A program made the position numbers and the translations under genes. From Leptospiraceae bacterium (lineage in GTDB: Bacteria > Spirochaetota > Leptospiria > Leptospirales > Leptospiraceae), in NCBI GenBank assembly GCA_024233865.1, contig JACKPA010000011.1, positions 62,001 to 126,000 of the forward strand: a stretch of 64,000 nt of DNA. Direction: 5' to 3'. Positions 1 to 9,496 of the stretch are shown here, one piece after another; position 1 is the stretch's first letter, and the number at the start of each line of letters is the position of its first letter. Below the pieces are notes generated by a model. The model searched no databases and was not told the DNA's origin. It saw nothing but the letters and a program-made list of their open reading frames with translations.

Positions 1-399
1 AGAAATGTCTTCCAAGCAATGGTGAGTAGGACCGGAAACTTCATAACTAAAACCGGCACCAACACCAATAAGATTCACATTCAGTTTTCTTACTTGCGAA
101 AGAATGGCAAGGTTTACACGAATTTGCTCGTAACATCTCATTGTTATAAAAGGCGCTATCGCATAGGCAAATACGCAAAAACCTTCCAGAGCCAAGCCAG
201 TAGCCACATTAATTAAATTCTGTTCCGCAATTCCCACGTTGATAAATTTATTGGGAAAACTCGCTCGTATCTTGTCTAATACGGGAGAACCAAAGTCTGC
301 TGATAAGAAAAAAATATCATCCCTTGAATGCATATTTTTTAGAATTCTTGAGAGAAAAACGTCTCTCATTGCTTTTTTTTCTATAGTTGTATTGTTCAT
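1..399 (-). CDS. Transketolase C-terminal subunit, partial
   Basis: The gene runs off the left edge of the window; 133 codons are visible from the ATG at 399. The translation starts MNNTTIEKKAMRDVF and contains FINVGIAEQN and the run ATGLALEGFCVFAYAIAPF, typical of the pyrimidine-binding half of split transketolases (the Glu of the GIAEQN segment contacts the thiamine diphosphate ring). It overlaps the stop of the N-terminal-half gene by an ATGA junction (396-399), so the two are translationally coupled and probably form one heteromeric enzyme. In this sugar cluster it may provide ketose phosphates such as sedoheptulose 7-phosphate (inference). DXP synthase is the main alternative family. Confidence 0.9.
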   Translation of the reverse strand, partial: MNNTTIEKKAMRDVFLSRILKNMHSRDDIFFLSADFGSPVLDKIRASFPNKFINVGIAEQNLINVATGLALEGFCVFAYAIAPFITMRCYEQIRVNLAILSQVRKLNVNLIGVGAGFSYEVSGPTHHCLEDIS

Positions 400-1223
400 T
401 TTAAGTTCTCGATTATTGCATCAATTTCGTTAGGTTTCAAAGATGTAATATGGGATAATGGGTTTGTTTCCAATTGAATAGGAGCTCCCTTTCCCTTTAT
501 TGTATTGGCTATAATCACCTTAGTTTTTGGTGATTGTAGCGTTGTGAGAGTATTATATAACTCTTCCAAATTATGCCCGTCGATGGATACAACATGAAAG
601 TTAAAAGCCTCTAACTTCCGAATCAAAGATTCAAGGTCCAAGATATTTTTGGAATAGTCGAGCATGCTAACTTTGTTGTTGTCTATGATAATGGTTAGAT
701 TATCTAGCTTATGGTGATCTGCGAACATCATTGCTTCCCAGTTGGCACCTTCGTTTAACTCTCCGTCTCCAAGCATAACGTATACTTTTTGAGGTTTCTT
801 TTTCACCTTTAAACCCACAGCTACTCCGCAGGCAACCCCCAACCCGTGTCCAAGAGAACCATTTACGGTTTCATAACCCGGAATAATCGGATCAGGTATT
901 CCCCCAAGGAACGAACCTTCTTTGCAGACGTTTTCCAATTCTGCCATTGGAAAAAAACCAAGGTCAGCCAAAATAGGATACATGGATACCGAACCATGTC
1001 CTTTGCTTATTATAAAGCGATCTCTTGTATCATCAGATGGATTTTTAGGATTGAACTTTAGAATATTTCCATAATATAAAGTTGTAAAAATCTCAACGTT
1101 GGATAAAGAAGAAGCAACTCTAGTTTCAATTGCTCTTCTATGAATTAAAAAAGTCTGGATACGAACCCATAGAGCTTTTTCTTGCAAGAAAGAAATTGTA
1201 TCTTTTACGTTTTGTTTTGTCAT
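396..1223 (-). CDS. Transketolase N-terminal subunit
   Basis: This 275-residue protein is the thiamine-diphosphate (diphosphate and Mg-binding) half of a split transketolase. It has SKGHGS near residue 74, GSLGHGLGVACGVA, and the TPP motif GDGELNEGANWEA ending in the NN pair of IIIDNNKVS. Its length fits the split family (about 270-280 residues) rather than full transketolase. The start is an ATG at 1223 without a strong ribosome site. Its stop overlaps the start of the C-terminal half, and the GDP-fucose-synthase-like gene lies 2 nt upstream, so it belongs to the polysaccharide operon rather than to central metabolism (inference from location). Confidence 0.93.
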   Translation of the reverse strand: MTKQNVKDTISFLQEKALWVRIQTFLIHRRAIETRVASSLSNVEIFTTLYYGNILKFNPKNPSDDTRDRFIISKGHGSVSMYPILADLGFFPMAELENVCKEGSFLGGIPDPIIPGYETVNGSLGHGLGVACGVAVGLKVKKKPQKVYVMLGDGELNEGANWEAMMFADHHKLDNLTIIIDNNKVSMLDYSKNILDLESLIRKLEAFNFHVVSIDGHNLEELYNTLTTLQSPKTKVIIANTIKGKGAPIQLETNPLSHITSLKPNEIDAIIENLK

Positions 1224-1225
1224 GT

Positions 1226-2179
1226 TTATTTCTTAATTAAGTTATTGTAATTTTTTAGAAACCATTGGTAGGTGACTTGGATGCCAGCATCCATAGATGT
1301 CACTTTTTTCCAACCAAGTGCATTGAACCTGCTGCTGTCCAACAGCTTTTTGGGAGTTCCATCCGGTTTGGATTCATCCCACAGTATTTTTCCCTTGTAA
1401 TCTACAATGTCGGCTATTACATTTGCAAGTTCTTTTATAGATATAGACGTTCCCGATCCGATATTGTAATGAGAATTTTCAAATTTATTTGCATTTTTTA
1501 TTGCAAATAGGGTCGCATCCGCAACATCTTCGGAAAAAATAAACTCCCTCTCCGGTTTTCCGCTTCCCCATAGAGTTAAAGTCTCTGATTTGTTCACTTT
1601 TGCCTCGTGTATTTTCCTTATCAAAGCTGATAAAACATGAGATTGCTCCAAATCAAAATTGTCATAGGGACCAAACATGGAATTGGGAAGCAAACATAGA
1701 AACTTTGTTTTTTGGTATTGCCGGTTGTATGCCTTACATGCGAGCATCCCTGCGATCTTAGCCGCAGCATAAGCTTCACTTGTAGCTTCAATCTCACCTG
1801 TAAACAAGTATTCTTCCCTGATCGGTTGAGGAGACATCTTGGGATAAACACAAGAAGACGCATAAAAAACAAGGGCTTTCACGTTATGCTTGATGGAAAG
1901 CTCAAAAAAGTTGTCTTGTATGGAGACGTTCTGGTGCAGAAAGTCTGCCGGATAGGTTTTATTGGCAACAATACCTCCCGTTTTCCCAGCAGCTAAGATT
2001 ATGTATTCCGGTTTGGTTTCTTCCAAAAACGCATCAAGACTTTGTTTGTCGGTTAGTTCCAAGCCTTTATGAGTTTTGGTTATAACATTTTGATAACCAT
2101 CTTCATTTACTTTTTTTAGAATTGCATTTCCCAATAGTCCCGTATGACCCGGAAGATATATTTTGGAGTTTAGTTCCAA
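1226..2179 (-). CDS. GDP-L-fucose synthase-like NAD(P)-dependent epimerase/reductase
   Basis: This 317-residue short-chain dehydrogenase of the GDP-fucose synthase group converts GDP-4-keto-6-deoxy sugars into the epimerised, reduced GDP sugar. The N-terminal Rossmann motif is GHTGLLG, followed by SSCVYP, the PQPIREEYL segment and the catalytic YAAAK (YxxxK). The PSxxFGP-like segment appears as LPNSMFGPYDNF. It starts with TTG at 2179, chosen because AGGAGA sits about 6 nt upstream and no ATG fits. It ends 2 nt from the transketolase gene. The true substrate may be GDP-fucose precursor or a GDP-6-deoxy-heptose, since HddA/HddC-like genes are in the same locus; the motif set cannot separate these. 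Confidence 0.85.
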   Translation of the reverse strand: MELNSKIYLPGHTGLLGNAILKKVNEDGYQNVITKTHKGLELTDKQSLDAFLEETKPEYIILAAGKTGGIVANKTYPADFLHQNVSIQDNFFELSIKHNVKALVFYASSCVYPKMSPQPIREEYLFTGEIEATSEAYAAAKIAGMLACKAYNRQYQKTKFLCLLPNSMFGPYDNFDLEQSHVLSALIRKIHEAKVNKSETLTLWGSGKPEREFIFSEDVADATLFAIKNANKFENSHYNIGSGTSISIKELANVIADIVDYKGKILWDESKPDGTPKKLLDSSRFNALGWKKVTSMDAGIQVTYQWFLKNYNNLIKK

Positions 2180-2181
2180 GG

Positions 2182-3657
2182 TTAGTCTCCTAACAATTTT
2201 CTTTTTAGCGTATGTTGTAGCATATTGTTGATATTGTCAACCGTGCCTTGACCAAACTTGTCTTTTGCATACTCTAAGTATTTTTCATTGGAAAAATAGG
2301 TAATAAAAGCCTTGTCTCTAAACTGTAAAACTTCTTTGGCTGAAATGTGTTTGGTTGGTAAAGGTTTACATTCATAAGAATGCTGTGAATACCCAACATA
2401 AGAATCTGGTAAATCCCATTTCTCCTCAGCTGCTGTGTGGTAAAGAGCACTACCGGGATATGCCATACAACTATAAAAATTAACCATTTCGCAATTTAGT
2501 TCCAGCGAAGTATTTAGAGTTTCTTGCATGGATTCTATTGTATCTTCGGGGAGTCCGAAAATAAAGTTACCTATCACATTGATTCCATGATCGTGGATCT
2601 TCTTTACTATATCTCGAATGTTCACGTCTTCAAATTTACCTTTTACAACGTCTTTACGAACATTGGTAACTCCACTTTCGATTCCTAAAGCCAGCCAATT
2701 CACACCGGCTTTTTTTAGGGTTTCCAAAAACTCTTCTTTTACCGTATCAATTCTTGCATACGCCCATATATTAAAGTTATGACCTCTCTCAATAATTAGT
2801 TTGCACAAATTCATAAAGTGGTCTTTTTTTAAGACAAACAATTCGTCTGCAATCTTGATATTGCGAATACCCATCTCTGCGATTTTATCAAACTGACCTA
2901 TCATATACTCCGGATTCCAATACCGAAATCCACTTCCACCAAAGGGAGCATTGATACAACAGAAAGAGCATTTATAAGGACAACCTAAACTGGTATAGAT
3001 AGCCGCAAAGGGAGACGTTTCATTATTATTGGAAAATGCGTGCCAATTGCTTGTTCGATATTTATCCATAGGTAGCAAATCCCAAGCCATACCAGGTAAA
3101 TATTCCTGCAATTCTGTTTGTGGTATTTTTTCCGAAAAGGTTCCTTTACTTGTTCCGTTTTGTCTGTACCACAAACCGGGAATTTTATCATAATTCTCGC
3201 TCTTGAAGCCCGATTCCAACAAACCCAAAACGGTATAAAGACCTTCGCCCTGGCATACAAAATCAGTAGGCTCATCTTGAAGGGTTTTTGCCGGTAAAGC
3301 AGAAGGATAGAGTCCAATCATAATTACTTTATAATCGGGATATTTGTTTTTTAACTCTTTGCAGAGCATGGACGCACCGGTCATGTTCTGAGTCGAAGCG
3401 GAAGGTTGCTGACCATAAACTACAATGGCAACTAATTTGGGGTCATGCTCTTTAATCTTTTCCGCAGATTCTTCTACGGAAAGTCTTAACGCTTCACAAT
3501 CCAAAATGGCAACGGAATGGTTTTTAGCCCGAATACCATTTGCCAATAGTGCAGCCCAAATCGGTGGCTCAATTGCCGAAAAATCCTTGCTTAAACTCTG
3601 GTATATTTTTCCTGATGCGTTAGGGTGAACAAAAAGTACTTCAACTGATGACATCAT
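2182..3657 (-). CDS. B12-binding-domain radical SAM protein
   Basis: A 491-residue protein with an N-terminal cobalamin-binding-like Rossmann domain (about residues 1-150) and a radical SAM core. The [4Fe-4S] motif is CPYKCSFC (CxxxCxxC) within TSLGCPYKCSFCC, followed by NIKIADELF, LALGIESG and NFIFGLPEDT, typical of this superfamily. The classical DxHxxG cobalamin ligand motif is not visible, so B12 binding is uncertain. It starts ATGATG with GAGGAGATAA just upstream. Its place between the MtnA-like isomerase and the fucose-synthase-like gene suggests modification of a sugar or lipid of the surface polysaccharide. The specific reaction cannot be told from sequence. Confidence 0.85.
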   Translation of the reverse strand: MMSSVEVLFVHPNASGKIYQSLSKDFSAIEPPIWAALLANGIRAKNHSVAILDCEALRLSVEESAEKIKEHDPKLVAIVVYGQQPSASTQNMTGASMLCKELKNKYPDYKVIMIGLYPSALPAKTLQDEPTDFVCQGEGLYTVLGLLESGFKSENYDKIPGLWYRQNGTSKGTFSEKIPQTELQEYLPGMAWDLLPMDKYRTSNWHAFSNNNETSPFAAIYTSLGCPYKCSFCCINAPFGGSGFRYWNPEYMIGQFDKIAEMGIRNIKIADELFVLKKDHFMNLCKLIIERGHNFNIWAYARIDTVKEEFLETLKKAGVNWLALGIESGVTNVRKDVVKGKFEDVNIRDIVKKIHDHGINVIGNFIFGLPEDTIESMQETLNTSLELNCEMVNFYSCMAYPGSALYHTAAEEKWDLPDSYVGYSQHSYECKPLPTKHISAKEVLQFRDKAFITYFSNEKYLEYAKDKFGQGTVDNINNMLQHTLKRKLLGD

Positions 3658-3678
3658 TTATCTCCTCAATTATAAAAT

Positions 3679-4749
3679 TTAATTTAAATATTTTTTCCGA
3701 ATAGCGTCTTCATTGGCACCACAGATTCCTTTTTCCGTAATCAAACCGGTGATCAAACGATTGGGTGTTACATCAAAGCCATAATTTGCAACTTTAGTGT
3801 CAGCTAAGGTAACCAAAACTTTTTTATAGTTTCCTTTGGAGTCTAATCCATGGACATATTTTATCTCTTCTTCGCCTCTTAGCTCAATTTCTACTTCAGA
3901 AAGCCCATCCGATAATAAGAAGTCAAACGTAGATACGGGAAATGCCACATAAAAGGGAACATTATTATCATGGGCTGCCAAAGCCTTTAAATACGTGCCT
4001 ATTTTATTGGCTACATCTCCTTTAGCGGTTACTCGATCCGCACCAACAAATACTATATCTACCAATTTTTTTTGCAAAAGTAGTCCACCCGTATTATCTA
4101 CAATAACGGTATGCTCAATTCCTTCTTGGCTCAATTCCCAAGAAGTAAGATTGGAACCTTGGTTTCTAGGTCTGGTTTCATCAACCCATACATGAATATC
4201 GATTCCGTTCTTTTTGGCTTCATAAATCGGAGCAAGTGCAGTTCCCGAATCTACAATTCCCAAATATCCGGCGTTGCAATGGGTTAAGATGTTGACTTTT
4301 TTCTTTCCGTTTCTTTTCCAAATATCTTCAATTAATAAAAAGCCATGTTTACCTATTGCAATTGTATTTTCTTTATCTTCTTCACAAATTTGAATGGCTT
4401 CCTTTTTTAATGGTTCGATACTATTTCCATTTTTGTTATTTTTTAACTTGGTTAACATTCTGTCAATAGCCCAGGTTAAATTAACGGCAGTTGGTCTTGC
4501 GTGCCTCAAAAGCTCCGACTGCCATTCGACGTGGTGTTTATCACCTCTGCTTTCCAGTGCTGCCAGATACACTCCAATTGCCCCAATGTTTCCTATAACT
4601 CCGGCACCTCTTACTACCATTTCTTTAATGGCATAAAAGGCATCATCACTGGTTTTTAATAGAAACGGCTCTTTTTGGAAAGGCAATTTTCTTTGATCAA
4701 TTGCTTCAATATAGCCGTTTTCAAGAAATTGGAATGCTTTGTACTTCAA
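3679..4749 (-). CDS. MtnA-like aldose-phosphate isomerase (methylthioribose-1-phosphate isomerase / eIF2B-alpha family)
   Basis: A 356-residue member of the MtnA/eIF2B family. Conserved features are VVRGAGVIGNIGAIGVY near the N-terminus, the catalytic Cys in LTHCNAGYLG, the ETRPRNQGSNLTSWEL substrate loop, and the catalytic Asp in VGADRVTAKGDVANKIGTY. Both catalytic residues known from MtnA are present, so it should be an active isomerase. MtnA itself works in methionine salvage, but no other salvage gene is here and it sits between sugar genes, so another sugar 1-phosphate may be the substrate (inference). It starts with TTG at 4749; an in-frame TAA lies just upstream, so there is no earlier start. 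Confidence 0.85.
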   Translation of the reverse strand: MKYKAFQFLENGYIEAIDQRKLPFQKEPFLLKTSDDAFYAIKEMVVRGAGVIGNIGAIGVYLAALESRGDKHHVEWQSELLRHARPTAVNLTWAIDRMLTKLKNNKNGNSIEPLKKEAIQICEEDKENTIAIGKHGFLLIEDIWKRNGKKKVNILTHCNAGYLGIVDSGTALAPIYEAKKNGIDIHVWVDETRPRNQGSNLTSWELSQEGIEHTVIVDNTGGLLLQKKLVDIVFVGADRVTAKGDVANKIGTYLKALAAHDNNVPFYVAFPVSTFDFLLSDGLSEVEIELRGEEEIKYVHGLDSKGNYKKVLVTLADTKVANYGFDVTPNRLITGLITEKGICGANEDAIRKKYLN

Positions 4750-4768
4750 ATGTAATTATTTTTCTCCA

Positions 4769-5248
4769 TTACCTAATAACGTTGACTAGTCCCTTTTTAT
4801 AATCTTCCAAAGGCTGAATGGCAGGCGGAACGATTACGGATGGCAGACTGTTTTTGGGAAAAAATTTCAATTCTTCGCTTTCTTCACTTTTTTTTAACTC
4901 ACCCGCAATTTTTCTAACAACAAAAACGATATCAACTAGTTGAGCTACATCTCCATTGTCTAAATAGGTGACAATTCTATCTTCCGGTTCAGAATACACA
5001 CCTAAAAAATTAATAATTTCTACCTGTAAACCCGTTTCTTCCAAAACTTCGCGGTGAAGGGTCTGGGTAACGGATTCTCCTGGGTCAACCTTTCCACCAA
5101 TCAATCCCCAAACTCCACAGTCAGTTCTTTTTTCAAAAAGTATTTCTTCTTTTTCATTGATCAAGATCACACCAACTCCAGCCTTTATAAAAGTTCCAGG
5201 AGGAGGTGGCATCTTTTTTTCATACATTTTTTGAAAAATTTCATTCAT
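4769..5248 (-). CDS. Nudix hydrolase
   Basis: A 159-residue Nudix protein. The complete Nudix box is visible: G-x5-E-x7-REVLEETGL (from GKVDPGE to REVLEETGL), which binds the metal ions that cleave a nucleoside diphosphate linked to another group. The N-terminal PPPGTFIKAGVGVILINEKEEI strand precedes it. Its ATG at 5248 overlaps the stop of the upstream epimerase gene by 1 nt (TAATG), so it is co-translated with sugar genes. A role in hydrolysing or clearing a nucleotide sugar or NADH-like product is plausible, but the substrate cannot be read from the sequence. Confidence 0.9.
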   Translation of the reverse strand: MNEIFQKMYEKKMPPPPGTFIKAGVGVILINEKEEILFEKRTDCGVWGLIGGKVDPGESVTQTLHREVLEETGLQVEIINFLGVYSEPEDRIVTYLDNGDVAQLVDIVFVVRKIAGELKKSEESEELKFFPKNSLPSVIVPPAIQPLEDYKKGLVNVIR

Positions 5249-6186
5249 TACACATTACTAAATTTGCTGTTATTGATAATTGTGTAGCCTTTGATCAACT
5301 CCTTGATTCCCATATCCAGGGTGTTTTGAGGTTTGAATCCGGTTTTTTCGATCTTTTCATTGGAAACGATATAGTCTCTTTTATCAGGGTCTTTCCCTAC
5401 TTCCGATTCAAGATATACGAATTCGGGAAGATGCTCTTGGATTCTGGCACACAATTCCAGTTTGGAAAGGTTAGCTTCCGAAAGACCAACGTTATAAGGC
5501 TCATTTTTCATTTTATCAAAATTGTTAATGGAATGAATAAAAGCATTGGTAACGTCTCTGACATGAATATAATTTCGTTTGAAATGCCCTTCAAAAATCA
5601 CAATAAAGCGATCTTTTACAGCTCTATACGTAAAATCATTTACAAGCAAATCAATCCTCATCCTTGGAGCCATCCCAAATACGGTAGCAAGACGCAAACT
5701 AATTCCGTTTCCTCTGTCCAAAACAAATTTTTCAGCCTCAACTTTTGTTTTTCCATAGGTCGAAATTGGATTTAGAGGTGTTTCTTCCGTGCAATATATC
5801 CCTTTTTGACCAACACCGTATCCACTATTGGTGACAGGCATAATAATCCTTTGTTCCGGAGATAACTGCTTAACAAGAGTGCCTATGGCATCTCTATTGG
5901 TTGTGATTGTTCCGATTTCATCTCGATTGCACAAAGGAACACCTACCAACGCAGCCAAAGGAATCACATAATCTTTATCTTTTGCGAGTTGTTTAATTGT
6001 ATTTTCATTTCTACAATCACCCCTAACAACTTCAAAATTCGGATTGGAACAGCATTCCAATAATGAATTTTGTCCGAACATAAAGTTATCCAAAACGGTT
6101 ACTTTATGTCCCAATTTCAATAATTCGGGAACCAAAATAGAGCCTAAATAACCTGCTCCACCAGTTACTAATATTTTATACGTCAT
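5248..6186 (-). CDS. NAD-dependent nucleotide-sugar epimerase/dehydratase
   Basis: A 312-residue extended short-chain dehydrogenase. It has TGGAGYLGS (the GxxGxxG dinucleotide-binding motif), the acidic end of the second strand in LDNFMFG, PLAALVGVPLC, SGYGV in place of the usual S-S-x-Y region, and YGKTK as YxxxK. Such enzymes epimerise or dehydrate NDP-hexoses or heptoses. It lies 21 nt after the GHMP kinase gene and overlaps the Nudix gene by 1 nt, so these three form one transcription unit. The substrate is unknown; with the HddA/HddC-like genes nearby, a GDP- or dTDP-activated sugar is likely. Confidence 0.87.
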   Translation of the reverse strand: MTYKILVTGGAGYLGSILVPELLKLGHKVTVLDNFMFGQNSLLECCSNPNFEVVRGDCRNENTIKQLAKDKDYVIPLAALVGVPLCNRDEIGTITTNRDAIGTLVKQLSPEQRIIMPVTNSGYGVGQKGIYCTEETPLNPISTYGKTKVEAEKFVLDRGNGISLRLATVFGMAPRMRIDLLVNDFTYRAVKDRFIVIFEGHFKRNYIHVRDVTNAFIHSINNFDKMKNEPYNVGLSEANLSKLELCARIQEHLPEFVYLESEVGKDPDKRDYIVSNEKIEKTGFKPQNTLDMGIKELIKGYTIINNSKFSNV

Positions 6187-6207
6187 AATTTAACACCATA
6201 TTTCAAG

Positions 6208-7194
6208 TTAAGGTTTGTAAACAATTATATCAGAGCCTTCAAAATCAAATTTAAAAGGTATATGCAAATGATTTTTTAAGCCCTCAATTACTTTAGGTTT
6301 GTTTTTTTCTTCTACATAAAAAACCATAAAGCCACCACCACCGGCTCCTAGCAACTTCCCACCAAGTGCACCGGAATTCATGGCTTTTTCATACATTTCA
6401 TCTATTTCCGGACTGGAAATCTTGTTAGATAATGTCTTTTTTAGCTTCCATGTATGATTTAGCAACTCACCAAAATCGTTTAAATTTCGTTTGGGATTGG
6501 TGAGAATTGCATAAGACTCATCTACAAGCTCTTTCATGGTTTGTAGATTGGACTCATTTTTTGAAGTATTTTGAATCTGATCTTTAGCAACTTCAGAGGC
6601 GATACGGGAAATGCCACTAAAAAATAGCAAAAAATTCGATTCAAACTGCTCAAATCTTTCCATTTTCATAATAACCGGATTTACAACAATTTCTCCATTT
6701 TGCAAAAATTCGATCAAATTTAAACCACCATGGGCAGCAAAAGTCTGATCTTGAGAACCAACGTTTTCCTTGATCAGGTTTTGTTCAATGTGAATCGCTT
6801 CCCTCGTCAGCTCATCTTTGCTTATAATTTGTCCGTTTAGAGCGTATATGCTTTTGATAAGCCCAACGGTAAAAGCCGAACTGGAACCCATACCGCTACG
6901 AGCCGGTATATCACCGTCATGATGAATGGAAATTCCCTCACCAAAATGCAAGTATTTAAGCGTTTCCCTAACAGAAGGATGTTGAATTTGGGAGAAATCG
7001 TTTACATTTTCCAGTATGGAATATACAATTCTATGCTTGTGCTCAAAAAAAGGAGGAAGATTTCTGACATTCAGATAGCAGTATTTGTCTATTGCTGCTC
7101 CTAAAACCTTACCGCCATGGTTGAGATAGTAAGACGGATAATCGGTGCCACCACCAAAAAAAGATATTCTATGAGGAGTTCGAGATATTATCAT
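6208..7194 (-). CDS. GHMP sugar kinase, HddA-like (heptose 7-phosphate kinase family)
   Basis: A 328-residue GHMP kinase. It begins MIISRTPHRISFFGGGTDYP, the N-terminal signature of the heptose 7-phosphate kinase/fucokinase branch, then has the ATP-binding loop ARSGMGSSSAF and the C-terminal LLGAGGGGFMVFY. I prefer the ATG at 7194: an upstream in-frame TTG at 7227 would add 11 residues before the family-conserved start. HddA phosphorylates D-glycero-D-manno-heptose 7-phosphate at C1. The HddC-like guanylyltransferase at 17525-18226 would be the next step. It is divergent from the membrane-protein gene at 7301, so promoters for both should lie in 7195-7300. Confidence 0.83.
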   Translation of the reverse strand: MIISRTPHRISFFGGGTDYPSYYLNHGGKVLGAAIDKYCYLNVRNLPPFFEHKHRIVYSILENVNDFSQIQHPSVRETLKYLHFGEGISIHHDGDIPARSGMGSSSAFTVGLIKSIYALNGQIISKDELTREAIHIEQNLIKENVGSQDQTFAAHGGLNLIEFLQNGEIVVNPVIMKMERFEQFESNFLLFFSGISRIASEVAKDQIQNTSKNESNLQTMKELVDESYAILTNPKRNLNDFGELLNHTWKLKKTLSNKISSPEIDEMYEKAMNSGALGGKLLGAGGGGFMVFYVEEKNKPKVIEGLKNHLHIPFKFDFEGSDIIVYKP

Positions 7195-7300
7195 AATTAA
7201 GCTTTTTGGTAACCATGTACCAATCAAAAATAACCATATTTTTTAATGCTATTAGAATGTCAATCTTACGTTTTAAAGACTTCAGATTTTAAAATTTGGT

Positions 7301-9496
7301 ATGTTCTCAATTGACAAAAAGCAAGTATTTATTTTTGTTAATCTTTTAATGAGTATTATGAATAAATTACGTCAAAAGTTTGTGAACTTGAACCTCAAGA
7401 CCAATCACTCTATGTTTGATCCGATTTTATTGGTTCTATTTTTCTTTATACTCATTAAATACTTGCCGTTTTTTTTTCATTGGGTTTTTCCTGTCCATGA
7501 TGTAATGCAGGTATACCAAGGATTCTATTTTTTTTATACTGATTTGTTCTATTATAATGAATGGCCCCAGTGGATTCCTTATGGGTATTTTGGAGCAAAA
7601 AGTAATTTGTGGTTTATCATTCACATATCTCCTGCCAGAGGATTTGTAGCATTATTAGGATGGCTTTTTCATATCACCGACGCACTCTTTTTATACTATC
7701 TCTCTTTGGTAATCCAAGAATCGATTCTGGCTTATGGTGTATATCGATTGGGCAAAGAAATTTATGAAAATAAGATAGTCATTCTCTATGTAGGAATGGT
7801 TATCATTTTTTCAACTTTAACAATCAAGCTCAATGCCTTTGGATTAGATACATACTACCTATTACCTTTAATGATTTTTTGTTTGATTCGTTTGAAACGT
7901 TCCAAAGATTTATCTTGGCTTATGGCATTGGGTCTTCTTTTAGTCCTATCTATCTTAGGGTCGATTTTATATACAATTGTGATTCCTCTCTTAATCCTCT
8001 CTTGTATTGGCTTTATCTATCTTATTCAAACGGTCTATTATCGAGAAATAACTCAATTTAAAATAGAAAATTATAGACTATTCTTATTACTCTCAATTTT
8101 ACTAGGAATACTCGCATTTTCAATTTATGCTTTTATAACCGATTTTTTGGAAACCAATACAATTCTTTCTAGAGATGATTCTTCCGGAAATGTTTCACTT
8201 AGTGTTTTTTTAAATTATAGCCCTATGAATTTTAAGCATCTTGTAAACTTTATTAAAGTTTCAGGAGTTATAACATCTGATCTTTACCTTTATATAGGTA
8301 TCATTCCCGTCATATTTGCTTTATTAGCTTTATCAAAAATACATAGAAACATCCATATTTCTGCTATTTTATTTGCCATTGTAATCTTATTAATACTGTC
8401 ATTGGCAAACAAATTTGACCTGATCGCAACGGTAATTTACCATACATTTCCTTTGATGAAAAAATACAGGCACGTAGGATATATGTCATTGCAGCTAATT
8501 GTTTTAGTGCCTCTTTTGGCAGGATTTGGTTTTGATTGGCTTATCATTAAATTTAAAACGTGGATAGTTATAAAACATAGGTGGTCTTATGCAATAAAGG
8601 TAATTGTGCTCTTAACCATTATTCCCTTTTGTATTTATGAAGTAGCAGATGCCTATTTTGAAAAAATACATGCCTATCGAAATCTTCTTGTTGACCTTTT
8701 AAAAAGTGTTGGTTATCCATCAGTTTACAAAGATAAATCTTTTCAATTGGAAGAGCTTTCGAGTATTCACTCTTATCATTTTGAGATGGAAAGAAGAAGT
8801 AATTTTCCCATAAATCAACTCTCTCAAATAGCCAATGCTATGAAAAATTACCATTCTCGGGTATCAGATGGAACTCTTCCGGATTTTGCAACCTACGTTA
8901 CGGAATATCTTTATTTGCATAAAGATCCGTGTTATCCGTTTGGCAGAAGAGTCGATTATTTTTCTAATGATGTTTTCAAATTCTTTAATGTAATAGGAGT
9001 AGAAGAATTTCACGGTAATGATAACGAAGTTTTGGAAAATATACTCATGCCTAATGAATTTTTCTTAAAAACAACCGGCTGTCAATCTCCAAAACTTTTT
9101 TTAACAAAACAAGTTATTCCAAATAATGTTGAAAGTAAAAACGAAATAAATCTTTCGGTTTTTTTACAAGACAATTTATCCTCAAATATTCAAGTTCATA
9201 ATTTTAGGGCGAATGAATTAACTCTTAGTGTGAATGTTAATTCACCAGAAAAACAATGGCTTTACTATGCAGATAGTTGGGACCCGGCTTGGCAAGCCAT
9301 TGTGGATGGGAAAAAAACAGAGATAGTTAAGGCTAATCTTGCTTTTAAGGCAATTCAACTGTCACAAGGAAGCCATAATGTAAAATTGACCTATCATTCA
9401 CCCGTAGGTTGGGCAATGAAGGTACTTATACTATATGGTAGCGGATTTATCTTATTTTTATTATTACCTTTTAAAAAAATAATTAATTATTTATGA
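7301..9496 (+). CDS. YfhO-like GT-C membrane glycosyltransferase candidate
   Basis: A 731-residue protein with about 11-12 hydrophobic segments between residues 40 and 460 and a soluble C-terminal part ending in one more TM segment. The C-terminal stretch WLYYADSWDPAWQAIVDG, with ANLAFKAIQLSQGSHNVKL and a following TYHSP, matches the end of YfhO-family proteins (W-x-A-x-V-D-G ... G-x-H-x-V-x-x-x-Y-x-P). The YfhO family is related to GT-C glycosyltransferases that use polyprenyl-phosphate sugars. The start is uncertain because Met codons also occur at residues 16 and 19. It overlaps the next gene by ATGA. It is one of only two plus-strand genes in the cluster. Confidence 0.75.
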   Translation: MFSIDKKQVFIFVNLLMSIMNKLRQKFVNLNLKTNHSMFDPILLVLFFFILIKYLPFFFHWVFPVHDVMQVYQGFYFFYTDLFYYNEWPQWIPYGYFGAKSNLWFIIHISPARGFVALLGWLFHITDALFLYYLSLVIQESILAYGVYRLGKEIYENKIVILYVGMVIIFSTLTIKLNAFGLDTYYLLPLMIFCLIRLKRSKDLSWLMALGLLLVLSILGSILYTIVIPLLILSCIGFIYLIQTVYYREITQFKIENYRLFLLLSILLGILAFSIYAFITDFLETNTILSRDDSSGNVSLSVFLNYSPMNFKHLVNFIKVSGVITSDLYLYIGIIPVIFALLALSKIHRNIHISAILFAIVILLILSLANKFDLIATVIYHTFPLMKKYRHVGYMSLQLIVLVPLLAGFGFDWLIIKFKTWIVIKHRWSYAIKVIVLLTIIPFCIYEVADAYFEKIHAYRNLLVDLLKSVGYPSVYKDKSFQLEELSSIHSYHFEMERRSNFPINQLSQIANAMKNYHSRVSDGTLPDFATYVTEYLYLHKDPCYPFGRRVDYFSNDVFKFFNVIGVEEFHGNDNEVLENILMPNEFFLKTTGCQSPKLFLTKQVIPNNVESKNEINLSVFLQDNLSSNIQVHNFRANELTLSVNVNSPEKQWLYYADSWDPAWQAIVDGKKTEIVKANLAFKAIQLSQGSHNVKLTYHSPVGWAMKVLILYGSGFILFLLLPFKKIINYL

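Noticed and set aside
239..433. A plus-strand 64-codon frame at the left edge
   Set aside because: It is antisense to the partial transketolase subunit, which has clear family motifs.
5206..5775. A 189-codon plus-strand frame antisense to the epimerase
   Set aside because: It is an antisense shadow. The minus-strand gene has clear Rossmann and YxxxK motifs.
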